Of a stretch of 64,000 bases of DNA, positions 27,218 through 35,800 are shown piece by piece (position 1 is the stretch's first letter; every line of letters begins with the position of its first letter). Source of the stretch: Micromonospora parastrephiae (GTDB lineage: Bacteria > Actinomycetota > Actinomycetes > Mycobacteriales > Micromonosporaceae); contig NZ_JAEVHM010000004.1 of the NCBI RefSeq assembly GCF_016802865.1, forward strand, positions 1 through 64,000, read 5' to 3'. A program made the position numbers and the translations under genes. The notes beneath the pieces are model-generated. The model did no database searches. It was not told the DNA's origin and worked only from the letters and a program-made list of their open reading frames with translations.

Positions 27218-28096
27218 TCACGACGCCGGCAGCCGGTACGCGCGGCGGGCGGTCTGTCGCCAGATCGCCGCCCGCTCGTCGTCGCGGAGCGGGCCCAGCA
27301 GGTCGGCGAGGGCCTCGACCCACCGGAGGTACGAGCTGGCGAGCAGGCACACCGGCCAGTCCGAGCCGAACATCAGCCGGTCCGGTCCGAACACGTCGAG
27401 CGCGTGCTCGACGGCGGGCCGTAGATCGGCCGTCGTCCAGGACGTCGCGTCCACCTCGGTCACCAGGCCGGAGAGCTTCGCCACCGTGTTGGGCTCGGCG
27501 GCGAGCGCGCGCAGGTCGCGGGACCAGGCGCCGAGGTCGGCGTGCCCCAGCGCGGGCTTGCCGAGATGATCCAGGACGAACCGCGTCTGGGGCAGGTCCC
27601 GGACGAGCCGGGTGGCCGCCGGCAACTGATGGGCGCGTACCAGCAGGTCGAAGGCGAGGTCGGCGGCGCCCACCGCCGCGATGCCCCGCCGGACGTCCGG
27701 GCGGTCGAGGTACGTCGGGTCGGGTTCGGACTGGACGAGGTGGCGGATCCCGACCAGTCGCTGTCCGCCCCGGCCCGCCCGGAGTCGGTCGAGACGGTCG
27801 GCGACGTCGTCGGCGGTGAGGTCGACCCAGCCGACGACCCCGGCGATGAGGGGGTCGTCGGCCGCGATGCCCAACAACTCGGGCGTCTCCGTCCGGGCCG
27901 CGACGGACTGCACGACGACGGTCTGGGTGACTCCGGCGGCGCGCGCCACCGGGGCGAGGTCCACCGGGGTGAAGTCGGCATCGATCGCGGCCATGGTGCG
28001 CGGATCGATCCAGGGCTGCGGGTGCCGCGCCCGGACCCAGAGGTGGTGGTGCGCGTCGACGATGCCCGGTCGCTCGACCGGATCGTCGGGTGTCAT
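27218..28096 (-). CDS. Amidohydrolase-2 family lactonase, probable L-fuconolactone hydrolase
   Basis: A 292-residue TIM-barrel hydrolase of the amidohydrolase-related family: N-terminal metal motif VDAHHHLW, middle GIRHLVQSEPD, FVLDHLGKPAL and C-terminal LMFGSDWPVC. Members in fucose and rhamnose routes open the sugar lactone made by the first dehydrogenase. It supplies the step between the aldo/keto reductase and fuconate dehydratase. Transcribed alone on the minus strand from its own promoter and operator (28170-28204). Confidence 0.88.
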   Translation of the reverse strand: MTPDDPVERPGIVDAHHHLWVRARHPQPWIDPRTMAAIDADFTPVDLAPVARAAGVTQTVVVQSVAARTETPELLGIAADDPLIAGVVGWVDLTADDVADRLDRLRAGRGGQRLVGIRHLVQSEPDPTYLDRPDVRRGIAAVGAADLAFDLLVRAHQLPAATRLVRDLPQTRFVLDHLGKPALGHADLGAWSRDLRALAAEPNTVAKLSGLVTEVDATSWTTADLRPAVEHALDVFGPDRLMFGSDWPVCLLASSYLRWVEALADLLGPLRDDERAAIWRQTARRAYRLPAS

Positions 28097-28169
28097 CGGC
28101 CACGTCCTGCTGCGCTCACGTTCAACCCAGACCCCGCTCGCTCGGTGCTTCGGTCGACAGCTTCGACCA

Positions 28170-28204
28170 TGTTAGCGATAACAGGCATCCCTTCAAGCAT
28201 CATA
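28170..28204 (-). promoter_or_regulatory. Promoter and LacI-type operator of the lactonase gene
   Basis: On the minus strand -10 TATGAT (28204-28199) is clear, with a weak TCGAAC -35 17 bases upstream. tgttagcgataaca (28170-28183) is a near-perfect 14-base palindrome placed just after the expected start point, the usual place for repression. An additional inverted repeat, CATCGA...TCGATG (28212-28229), lies upstream. Confidence 0.6.
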
Positions 28205-28341
28205 TCTTTTACATCGATATTGTTCGATGACTTCCGTGTCGTGACGGCGGCCCTGGCGAAGCTCGCCGTCCACATCACTCGTACCGATCCGGCGGTTCGC
28301 CGGGCGACCACCGTGATCGGCTCTGTCAGGAGGCTCGGGAC

Positions 28342-28553
28342 GTGGAAATGGCCCCTGGACAGGCGCTGGCGGGCGGAGCGGTTGGCGTGACGGGCGCGGT
28401 GCTGCCGCTGTGCCGGTTCGCCGGCGGCTCGATCCCCGCCGCACCGTCGGATGCGCGCGCCGCCAGCGATCTGGAGCTTTGGTATGACGAATCGGCCCGG
28501 CCCCGGACGGCTGCGTGTTGTCGATCGGCAACGGCCGACTGCTCGCGGGGCCG
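28342..28553 (+). pseudogene. Remnant of a second GH95 fucosidase N-terminus
   Basis: From about 28342 the frame reads a hydrophobic, signal-like segment, then ASDLELWYDESAR, matching ANDMALWYDEAAG near the start of the GH95 enzyme at 18.1 kb. After a frame change the sequence gives LSIGNGRLLAGPG, matching LPIGNGRLGAMVF at the next position of that enzyme. Similarity then stops, where the cobalamin riboswitch begins. This is a decayed and truncated paralogue of about 70 codons. Confidence 0.6.
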
Positions 28554-28562
28554 GGTTGACCG

Positions 28563-28715
28563 CCCGAGGCGGCACCGATACCGTCGACCCACTATCTGCG
28601 GCGACGCGAGGGAAGCCGGTGAAAATCCGGCGCGGTCGCGCCACTGTGAGCGGTCCTCCAGCGTCAACGGAGGCCCGCGAGCCAGGACGCTCGGTCGTCC
28701 GCAGCCTTGCGATGG
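28563..28715 (+). ncRNA. Cobalamin riboswitch upstream of cbtBA
   Basis: Core elements are gagggaagccggtgaaaatc, then cggcgcggtcgcgccactgt, and a B12-box-like gagccaggacgctcggtcg (28679-28697). It ends about 35 bases before cbtB, whose ribosome site gggagg (28731-28736) can be sequestered or freed. Cobalamin is expected to turn the cobalt uptake genes off. Confidence 0.93.
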
Positions 28716-28748
28716 GGACGCGTCATCCCCGGGGAGGTTCGTGTACGC

Positions 28749-28952
28749 ATGTCGAGTTCCACGTCCAGCCAGCCGTTGGTGCACCCCGCTGGCACCGCTC
28801 GTCTCCTGTGGATGGTTTTGACGACCGTCGCCGTGCTCGCCCTGCTGGCCTACCTCGTCGCCTTCGACCAGGGCGCCGTCTCGCGGAGCGGCACGTACCT
28901 GCACGAGCTGATGCACGATGGGCGGCACCTGCTGGGTGTTCCGTGCCACTGA
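28749..28952 (+). CDS. cbtB: CbtB-family cobalt transporter small subunit
   Basis: A 67-residue protein with one membrane helix (LLWMVLTTVAVLALLAYLVA) and the histidine-rich C-terminus HELMHDGRHLLGVPCH that marks CbtB; the His/Cys cluster is the probable cobalt site. ATG 28749 follows ggggagg. Directly downstream of a cobalamin riboswitch, as CbtAB genes usually are. Confidence 0.92.
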   Translation: MSSSTSSQPLVHPAGTARLLWMVLTTVAVLALLAYLVAFDQGAVSRSGTYLHELMHDGRHLLGVPCH

Positions 28953-29710
28953 ACACCACCACCGCTCCCCCGTTCGTCACCGTTCTCGTCCGCGGCCTGC
29001 TCGCCGGGCTGGTAGCCGGCCTGCTCGCGGGGGCGTTCGCGTACGTCGCCGGCGAACCCCACGTCGAGGCGGCCATCGCGATCGAGGAGGCGGCGGCGCA
29101 CACCGAGCCCGCGGCCGGCGTGCACCAGCACGAGGACGCCCCGGTCAGCCGAAACGGGCAGCGCGGCGGCCTGTTCCTGGCCACCGGCCTGTTCGGCGCC
29201 GCGATGGGTGGCCTGCTGGCCACCGCGTACGTCCTGCTGGCACGCCGGCGACGCACCTACGACGACGGTCGGTCGGGGCTGCTGCTGGCCGGCGCGGCGC
29301 TGCTCGGCGCGGTGATCGTGCCGTTCCTCAAGTATCCGGCGAACCCACCGGCGGTCGGCGACCCGGCGACCATCAACCAGCGCACGGTCACCTACCTGCT
29401 GATGGTTGTGCTCGGCCTGGTGGCGGTCTGGGCCGGCTCGTTGGGCTACCGGGCGGTCGGTGCCGAGGCACCGTGGTGGCTGCGCGTCGCCGCGGCCGTC
29501 GGCGGCTTCCTGCTGGTCACGGCGGTGTCCTACGTGGTGATGCCGTCCTTCCAGGAGGTTCCGGCCGACTTCCCCGCGACCCTGCTGTGGGACTTCCGGC
29601 TGGCCTCGCTCGGCACCCAGGTGGTGCTCTGGACCGGGATCGGCCTGCTGTTCGCGGCCCTGATGCAGCAGGGTCGCCGCCGGGCCGCGGGCGTGGCGCC
29701 GACCACGTGA
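28943..29710 (+). CDS. cbtA: CbtA-family cobalt transporter membrane subunit
   Basis: A 255-residue protein with five to six membrane helices. The first loop carries the conserved acidic/His stretch EEAAAHTEPAAGVHQHE, typical of CbtA, and later VPFLKYPANPPAVGDP and MPSFQEVPADFPATLLWDFR are family hallmarks. GTG 28943 starts inside cbtB (10-base overlap). Works with CbtB in cobalt uptake for B12 synthesis. Confidence 0.92.
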   Translation: MPLNTTTAPPFVTVLVRGLLAGLVAGLLAGAFAYVAGEPHVEAAIAIEEAAAHTEPAAGVHQHEDAPVSRNGQRGGLFLATGLFGAAMGGLLATAYVLLARRRRTYDDGRSGLLLAGAALLGAVIVPFLKYPANPPAVGDPATINQRTVTYLLMVVLGLVAVWAGSLGYRAVGAEAPWWLRVAAAVGGFLLVTAVSYVVMPSFQEVPADFPATLLWDFRLASLGTQVVLWTGIGLLFAALMQQGRRRAAGVAPTT

Positions 29711-30306
29711 CTGCCACCAGCCTGCGGCTGGTCGCACACGGTCACACCACCGCCCTGCGGCGGGCCCGCTTCGGTGGGCAGGACGACGGCCTGGACGACG
29801 GCGGCCTGCGGGCCGCTCTCACCCTGGCCCCCGCCGTGCAGGATCGGCGAGGACACCTGGGTGCCACCGATGTCTGCGTGTCCAGTCCGGCTGCCGCGGC
29901 CATCCAGACCGCCGACGCGCTCGGGCTGGCGCCCAGCGTCGAGGCGGCGTTGGCCGACTGCGACTACGGCGACTGGACCGGGCGGTCACTCCAGGAGGTC
30001 GCCGCGGACGAGCCGCAGGCGCTGCACGAGTGGCTGTCCAGTCCGGACGCCGCGCCTCATAACGGCGAGTCCGTCGCCGCCGTGCGGGACCGGGTCGGTC
30101 ACTGGTTGGACGGGCAGCGCGGACGCGGACGGCGGATCACCGCCGTCACCCACCCACTCGTCATCCGGGTCGCGGTCGTGCACGCCCTGGGGCTGCCGGT
30201 GGCGACGTACCGACAGGTCGACGTCGAGCCGTTGGCGATCGTCCGGCTCACCGGCCACGGCTCACGCTGGCAGCTACGACTGGCGGCACCGAGGGTGCCC
30301 ACCTGA
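29707..30306 (+). CDS. Histidine phosphatase-fold protein with altered RHG motif, cobalamin-linked
   Basis: A 199-residue member of the phosphoglycerate-mutase/histidine phosphatase fold. The nucleophile region reads LRLVAHGHTTALRRARF: the His is kept but the usual Arg of RHG is Ala. ADCDYGDWTG and VTHPLVIRVAVVHALGLP (second His) are present. In this operon an alpha-ribazole-phosphate phosphatase (CobC-like) role is likely, but loss of the phosphate-binding Arg makes activity uncertain. GTG 29707 overlaps the cbtA stop (GTGA), so it shares riboswitch control. Confidence 0.85.
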   Translation: MTATSLRLVAHGHTTALRRARFGGQDDGLDDGGLRAALTLAPAVQDRRGHLGATDVCVSSPAAAAIQTADALGLAPSVEAALADCDYGDWTGRSLQEVAADEPQALHEWLSSPDAAPHNGESVAAVRDRVGHWLDGQRGRGRRITAVTHPLVIRVAVVHALGLPVATYRQVDVEPLAIVRLTGHGSRWQLRLAAPRVPT

Positions 30307-30335
30307 TCGTCGGCCCCCTTGAGCAGGTACGGCGA

Positions 30336-30371
30336 CCGGCCGTGGCCACCATCGCGGATGGCCACGGCCGG
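30336..30371. terminator. Hairpin terminator after the cobalt operon
   Basis: ccggccgtggcca (30336-30348) pairs perfectly with 30359-30371 around ten bases. It lies between convergent genes and can serve both. Confidence 0.85.
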
Positions 30372-30390
30372 CGCCGGATGCGGGCAGCGG

Positions 30391-31905
30391 TCAGCGGTGG
30401 TCCTCGTGGTGCCGGTGGGGCAGGTGCAGCTCGACGGGCTCGGGCGGCAGGTCGTCGACACCGGCGGCAACAGCCTGCTCGTGGCGGCGGCGTGCCGAGG
30501 GCAGGGCGAGCGCGGCGAGGACGGCCAGGACGGCGACACCCGCGCAGACCCAGAAGCCGGCGGTGAACGCCTCGTCGGTGGGCAGACCCTGCGGGGTGCT
30601 GTGCGACGAGATGACGGCCGCGACGACCGCCGCGCCGATGCTGCTGCCGATGGTCCGTGCGATGGTGTTCACACCGCTGGCCTCACCGGTCTGCCCGGCC
30701 GGCACGCTCTCGATGATCGCGTTGGACATCGCCGCGAACGCCAGGCCGATACCGGCGCCGGTGAGCACCCCGGAGAGCAGCATCTGCCAGGCCGCGCCGT
30801 GGGCGAGGGCGGGCAGCACGAACGCGACGACGACCGCGACCGCGCCCAGGAACATCGGAAGCTTGGGACCGAAGCGACGGTCCAGCAGACCCGCGAGGGG
30901 CCCGAAGACCACCATCATCACCACGGTGGGCAGCAGGAACAGGCCCGCCTGGGACACCGACTTGCCGAACCCGTACCCGGTGGCGGAGGGGAGCTGGAGC
31001 AGGGTCGGAACGAGCACGAACGTCCCGAACATCGCGAAGCCGAGGATCAGGGCGACGAGATCCGTGGCCCAGACACCGCGGATCCAGATCAGGCGCATGT
31101 CGATGAGCGGCTCGCGTACCCGAAGCTCGACCAGGACGAACACGACCAGCGCGACCACGCCGAGCGCGAACAGGCCGATCGTCTTCGGTCCGGTCCAGCC
31201 CCAGCCCTGCCCCTTGCTCACGGCCAGCAGCAGGGAGACCAGCGACACCGACAGGATCGCGGCACCGAGCACGTCGAGCCGTCCGGGCGTGCGCACCCGC
31301 GACTCGGGCATTCCGAAGATGGTTCCGAGCAGCGCGACGACGACGAGGACCAGCGGCAGCCAGAACAGCCAGTGCCACGACAGGTGCTCCACGATCGGAC
31401 CGGCCGCGACGATGCCGACGCCGGCGCCGACACCGAAGATCGCCGACAGCAGGCCGACGGTGACGCCGACCTTCTCCCGGGGTAGTTCGTCACGGACGAT
31501 GCCGATCGACAGGGGCAGGATCGCTCCGGCGGCGCCCTGTAGCGCCCGCGCGACGATCAGCACGGTCAGGTTGGGAGCCAGTGCGGCGAGCAGGGTGCCC
31601 GCGGCGAGGGCGGCGAGGACGCCGATGAGGACCCGGCGTTTGCCGACCATGTCACCGAGACGGCCGAGGATGGGCGTGAGGACCGAGGCGGCCAACAGGT
31701 ACGCCGTGAGCACCCAGCTGATGTCGCTGGTGGAGACGCTCAGATCCCTTCCGATGGTCGAGAGCGCGGGTGCCACCAGTGACTGGAGCACCGCGAACGC
31801 CAGGCCGCCGAACGACAGGTACAGCACCAGGAGGCTGCTGTTGGCGCGCGGGGCGGCGCTCGCCGTGGAGCCGACGCGGGCCGACTCCTGGAGGGTGTGG
31901 GTCAT
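30391..31905 (-). CDS. MFS transporter, DHA2 (14-helix) multidrug efflux type
   Basis: A 504-residue EmrB/QacA-type exporter. Motif A reads GRLGDMVGKRRVLIG, motif C region GVGAGVGIVAAGPIVEHLSWH, and 14 hydrophobic segments can be counted. The C-terminal tail is His-rich (HLPHRHHEDHR). Substrate unknown, probably a toxic organic compound. It is divergent from a TetR gene, and three matching operators lie in the gap; the promoter TTGACA (31974-31969) to TACTAG (31950-31945) is overlapped by them. Confidence 0.9.
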   Translation of the reverse strand: MTHTLQESARVGSTASAAPRANSSLLVLYLSFGGLAFAVLQSLVAPALSTIGRDLSVSTSDISWVLTAYLLAASVLTPILGRLGDMVGKRRVLIGVLAALAAGTLLAALAPNLTVLIVARALQGAAGAILPLSIGIVRDELPREKVGVTVGLLSAIFGVGAGVGIVAAGPIVEHLSWHWLFWLPLVLVVVALLGTIFGMPESRVRTPGRLDVLGAAILSVSLVSLLLAVSKGQGWGWTGPKTIGLFALGVVALVVFVLVELRVREPLIDMRLIWIRGVWATDLVALILGFAMFGTFVLVPTLLQLPSATGYGFGKSVSQAGLFLLPTVVMMVVFGPLAGLLDRRFGPKLPMFLGAVAVVVAFVLPALAHGAAWQMLLSGVLTGAGIGLAFAAMSNAIIESVPAGQTGEASGVNTIARTIGSSIGAAVVAAVISSHSTPQGLPTDEAFTAGFWVCAGVAVLAVLAALALPSARRRHEQAVAAGVDDLPPEPVELHLPHRHHEDHR

Positions 31906-31925
31906 GAAGATCCCCGAGGCTAGAT

Positions 31926-32040
31926 GTAAACGTTTGCTGACTTACTAGTATCCGCAGGCCGCGGGTTATGTCAACAGTTGTTTACGTCATGTCGGCGCGC
32001 AGCGGCGCTTGCGTTCAACCGTAAGTCAACATATGTTTAC
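31926..32040. promoter_or_regulatory. Three TetR-type operators covering divergent promoters
   Basis: GTCAACAnnTGTTTAC occurs at 31970-31985 and 32025-32040 and, inverted with two changes, at 31926-31941. The first two lie over the MFS -35 and the TetR -10 (TTGCGT 32009-32014, TATGTT 32032-32037); the third lies just after the MFS -10. This is strong evidence for self-repression and repression of the pump. Confidence 0.75.
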
Positions 32041-32192
32041 TTACGGACAGGCGGTGATTCACGGACGGATGCTGCGGGGAGCGATATACCTCAGAGGTAT
32101 AGATATGACTCCCAGGTATATCGACCACGAGCGGCACCGCCGCGACCTTCCGGGGCACTCACCGCCAGCCCCGGAGCGAGAGAGGATGCGTC

Positions 32193-32834
32193 GTGGCAGC
32201 AGAACCGCCCGTCCCCGCGACCGGTAACGCCGCAGCACGGGAGGACGAGCCGGCCCGCCGTCGGCGCAGGGACGCGGGCGAGACCCGGCATCTCCTGCTC
32301 GACGCCGCTCGCCGACGCTTCGCCCGGGACGGGTACGCGGCCACCACGGTCCGTGACATCGCCGACGACGCGGGCGTCAACGTCGCGCTCATCAGCCGCT
32401 ACTTCTCGTCGAAGGAAGGGCTGTTCGAAGCGTGCCTGCGGGCGGCGGGCGACGAGCTGCGCCGAACGACCGGCCAGACACCCGCCGACCAGGTGCCCGA
32501 GGCCATCGCCCGGCACATCGCCGACCTCGGCACGGCCGGGCTGTCGAGCCAACTGGCGCTGCTGCTGCGCTCGTCCGGTGACGCCGGCGCCGACGACATC
32601 CGCCGTGGCGTTCTGCACCGCGCCAGCGAACAACTGGCATCGGCCCGTGGGTGGCGCCCGGACGAACCGGGCAGCGACCAGATCCTCCTGCGCGCCCAGA
32701 TGGCGGTCGCCGCCGGCATCGGAGTCGCGGTGCTGCGGTCGTCGATCCGGCTGGAACCGCTGAGTTCCGCCACCGAACAGGACCTGGTCGAGCCGTTGCG
32801 CGGCCTGGTCAACGCGCTGCTGCCCCCACACTGA
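32193..32834 (+). CDS. TetR-family repressor of the adjacent efflux pump
   Basis: A 213-residue regulator with an Arg-rich N-terminal extension and a TetR helix-turn-helix (TVRDIADDAGVNVALISRYF, residues about 52-71, then SSKEGLFEACL). The ligand domain is unlike well-known members. GTG 32193 has agagagg upstream. It is divergent from the DHA2 exporter and most likely binds the three palindromes between them. Confidence 0.9.
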   Translation: MAAEPPVPATGNAAAREDEPARRRRRDAGETRHLLLDAARRRFARDGYAATTVRDIADDAGVNVALISRYFSSKEGLFEACLRAAGDELRRTTGQTPADQVPEAIARHIADLGTAGLSSQLALLLRSSGDAGADDIRRGVLHRASEQLASARGWRPDEPGSDQILLRAQMAVAAGIGVAVLRSSIRLEPLSSATEQDLVEPLRGLVNALLPPH

Positions 32835-32850
32835 GCGGCTGCCCGCGTCG

Positions 32851-32875
32851 GGCGGGCCGTGGTTCACGGCCCGCC
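32851..32875. terminator. Bidirectional hairpin terminator
   Basis: ggcgggccgtg, loop gtt, and its exact complement to 32875, with gcgtc/gacgc extending the stem. It lies between convergent tetR and the GH92 gene. Confidence 0.85.
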
Positions 32876-32899
32876 AGACGCGGCAGCACTACCTCCGGC

Positions 32900-35800
32900 T
32901 CACTTCGAGCCGGTGACGGTGAACGGTCGGGACACCTTCGTGGCCGACGTGGCGCCCGCCAGCGTCACACTCGTCGCACCCGCCTTCGCCGCACCCGGGA
33001 CACTGACCGTCGCGCCGGCGATCACACCGTCCCCGTTCGCACGGACGGTGGTGGCCGCCAGGCCGGCGCCGAAGGTGACCGTGATCGCCTCGTTCGGCGC
33101 GAACCCGGAACCGTCGACCGTGATCGCCGCGCCGCGCGGGCCCGACGTACTCAACAGCGCCACCCGCGGCTGGTAGGTCGGTGCCTGCGCCTCCCCGGTC
33201 ACCTGGACGGTCGCCGTCGCCGGTGTCCGCGAGGACGCGCCGGTGGCGGTGACGGCGTAACGGCCCGGCAACGCGTCACCGGACGTCGGGACCGAGGCTC
33301 GTACCGTCCCCGTCGCGGACGCGACCACCTTCGTGCTCCGCGCCGGATCGGTGCCGACGCTGACGGTCACCTGTTCACCGGCGGCGAACCCGCTGCCGGC
33401 GACGGTGATCGCGTCCCCGGTGCCGACCGTTGCGGACGCGGCCAGCGCGATCGCCGGCTGGGCACCGCCCCGCGCCACGGTCACGGTGAAGCTCCCGGTG
33501 CTGCTCGACCGCGTGTCCCACGCCGTGACGTGCACCGTGTAGGTGCCCTCCCGCGCGTAGGTGTGCTGCCCGGTCATGACGCCGGACGCACCGATCGTCA
33601 CGTCGTCCGGAACCGTGCCGTCACCCCACTGGACGCGGGCGCGGTAGCCCGTGCCGCCGGGAACGCCGCCGGTCACCGAACCGAGTTTCGCCGCGAGGGC
33701 CTGCCCGGCGGTGGCGGTCTGGTTGTTCGGCGCGACGGTCGCCAGCGCGGCGGCCGGGGTGCCGTCGTCGGCGACGGCGAACACGTGGATCCGGCCCGCC
33801 GAGCGCGGGTCGCCGGTCTGCGTCGGCAGGGTCACCGAGACCAGCGTCTTGCCCGCCGGGATCTCGTACGGGGCGGTGGCGAACAGGAACGGCTGGGCGC
33901 CGTCCCGACTCGTGCCGCTGAGCCGGTACGCCGATCTGGCGACGACGACGTTGCCGTACGACGGGGTGCCGTTGGCGTTGCCGCCCAACGTCCAGTCACT
34001 CATCTGGATCGGGATGCTGGCGGTGCTGCCGTCGCTGAACGTCGCCGTGCCGGTGGTGCTCTGGTTGCCCTGCGTACCGGCGCCGATGAACGAGATGTTC
34101 CTGGCGTCGGCCGGCAGGTCGAGAACCACCGTCGCACCGTTGCCGGTGGCGTTGTCCGGCTGCCCCGCCGGGATCACCGGCAGCGTGAACCGCAACGCCG
34201 TGCCCGGCACCTGCTGCCGCTGCCCCTGGGTGACACCGGCCGCCGACAGGGCGGCCCGCGAGTACGCCCACGACTTGGCGTCGCAGTCCGCCGCGAGGAC
34301 CCCCTCGTCGCCGACACACATGGTGTCGAACGCGGCGGTGAGGCCGGAACTCGGGGCGTACGCCACCTCGACGCCGACCGTCGCGGAACTCTGGCTGGTG
34401 CCGTCGGTCACCGTGACGCTCGCCTGGTGGTAGCCCGGCGTGGCGTAGGTGTGCGAACCGCCGATGCTGTAGACGGCCCGCGAGCTCGGCGTGACGGTCG
34501 CGGCGGTGACCGGCGTGCCGTCACCCCAGTCGATGGTGGCCTGGTAGCCGCTGGCGGTGCCACCGGTGACCGTGGCCAGCGGCACCGAGACGGGTACGCC
34601 GGACGTCGCGCGCACACCGCCCGCCGCGCTCACCGTGATGTCGCCGCCGGACAGGTCGAGGTCTCCGCCGGCCAGCAGCTCGATCTCGGCGAGGTTCGTC
34701 TGCGCGGCGCCGACGGTCTTCGTCACGGCGAGCCGGAACTGCGTGAATCGTCCCGGCCGGTCGATGGTGAACGGACGGGTCTGGTTACGCCACCGGAACA
34801 CCTGGTCCTTGCGGGAGTCGAGGGTGCTCCAGGTGATGCCGTCGTTGGAGCCCTCCAGGCGCCAGTTCGCGGGATCGCCGGCACCGGCTCCGGAGGTGAC
34901 GGTGTAGTAGGTCGGCTTCTGCCTACCGGCACGGAACGCCCAGCTGATCTGCGGCGTCGCGGAGGTGAAGGTCAGCTGGGTGGTCGACGAGTCGTCGAAC
35001 AGCTTCGACGCGTCCTGCCCACCGGTCGCGGTCGCGGTGCCGAGACCGGGGCCGGTGGTGTCCTGCAACGGCTTCGGCGCGTCGTCGCCCTTGGTCAGCG
35101 ACGGCGGCGCGTCGTTCTTCCCGCTGCCCCAGGACGACGGGTCGGGGCCCATCTGGAAGTCGACGGTGCCGCCCCGGGCGAGTGTGGACACGTCCAGCGA
35201 CACGCTGCGCTGCTTCTTGCCGTTGACCGTCACGCCCTGCACGTACACGTTCCTCGTGCTGTTGTTCGGCGCGTTGACCACGATGTCACCGGTCGTGCGG
35301 TGGACGGTCATCCTGGTGAACTGCGGCGAGCCGATGGCCCACTGCGACGAGCCGGCCTGCAACGGGTAGATGCCCAGCGAGCTGAGCACGTACCACGACG
35401 ACATCTCGCCGTTGTCCTCGTCGCCCAGGTAGCCCTGGCCGATCTCGCTGCCGACGTAGAGGCGCCGCAGGATCTCGCGGACCGTCGACTGCGTCTTGGC
35501 CGGGGCGCCGGCGACGTCGTACATGTACGGGATGTGGTGCGACGGCTGGTTGCTCATGCCGAGCTGACCCATCCGCACGGCCCGCGCCTCGAGCATCTCG
35601 TGGATGACGCTGCCGTACCCACCGGGACGGTCGGCGTTCTCCGGGGTGGAGAAGAACGTGTCGAGCTTGTCCCGCAGCGCCTTCTGACCGCCGTGCAGGT
35701 TGGCCAGGCCCTGGCCGTCCTGCTGCGCGGTGAAGGCGAAGTTCCACCCGTTGGTCTCGGTGTAGACGCCACCCCAGTCCAGCGGGTCACCGGCGAGGAA

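Noticed and set aside
28451-28942. Long upstream extension of the cbtA frame
   Set aside because: It runs through the cobalamin riboswitch and cbtB; the real start overlaps the end of cbtB.
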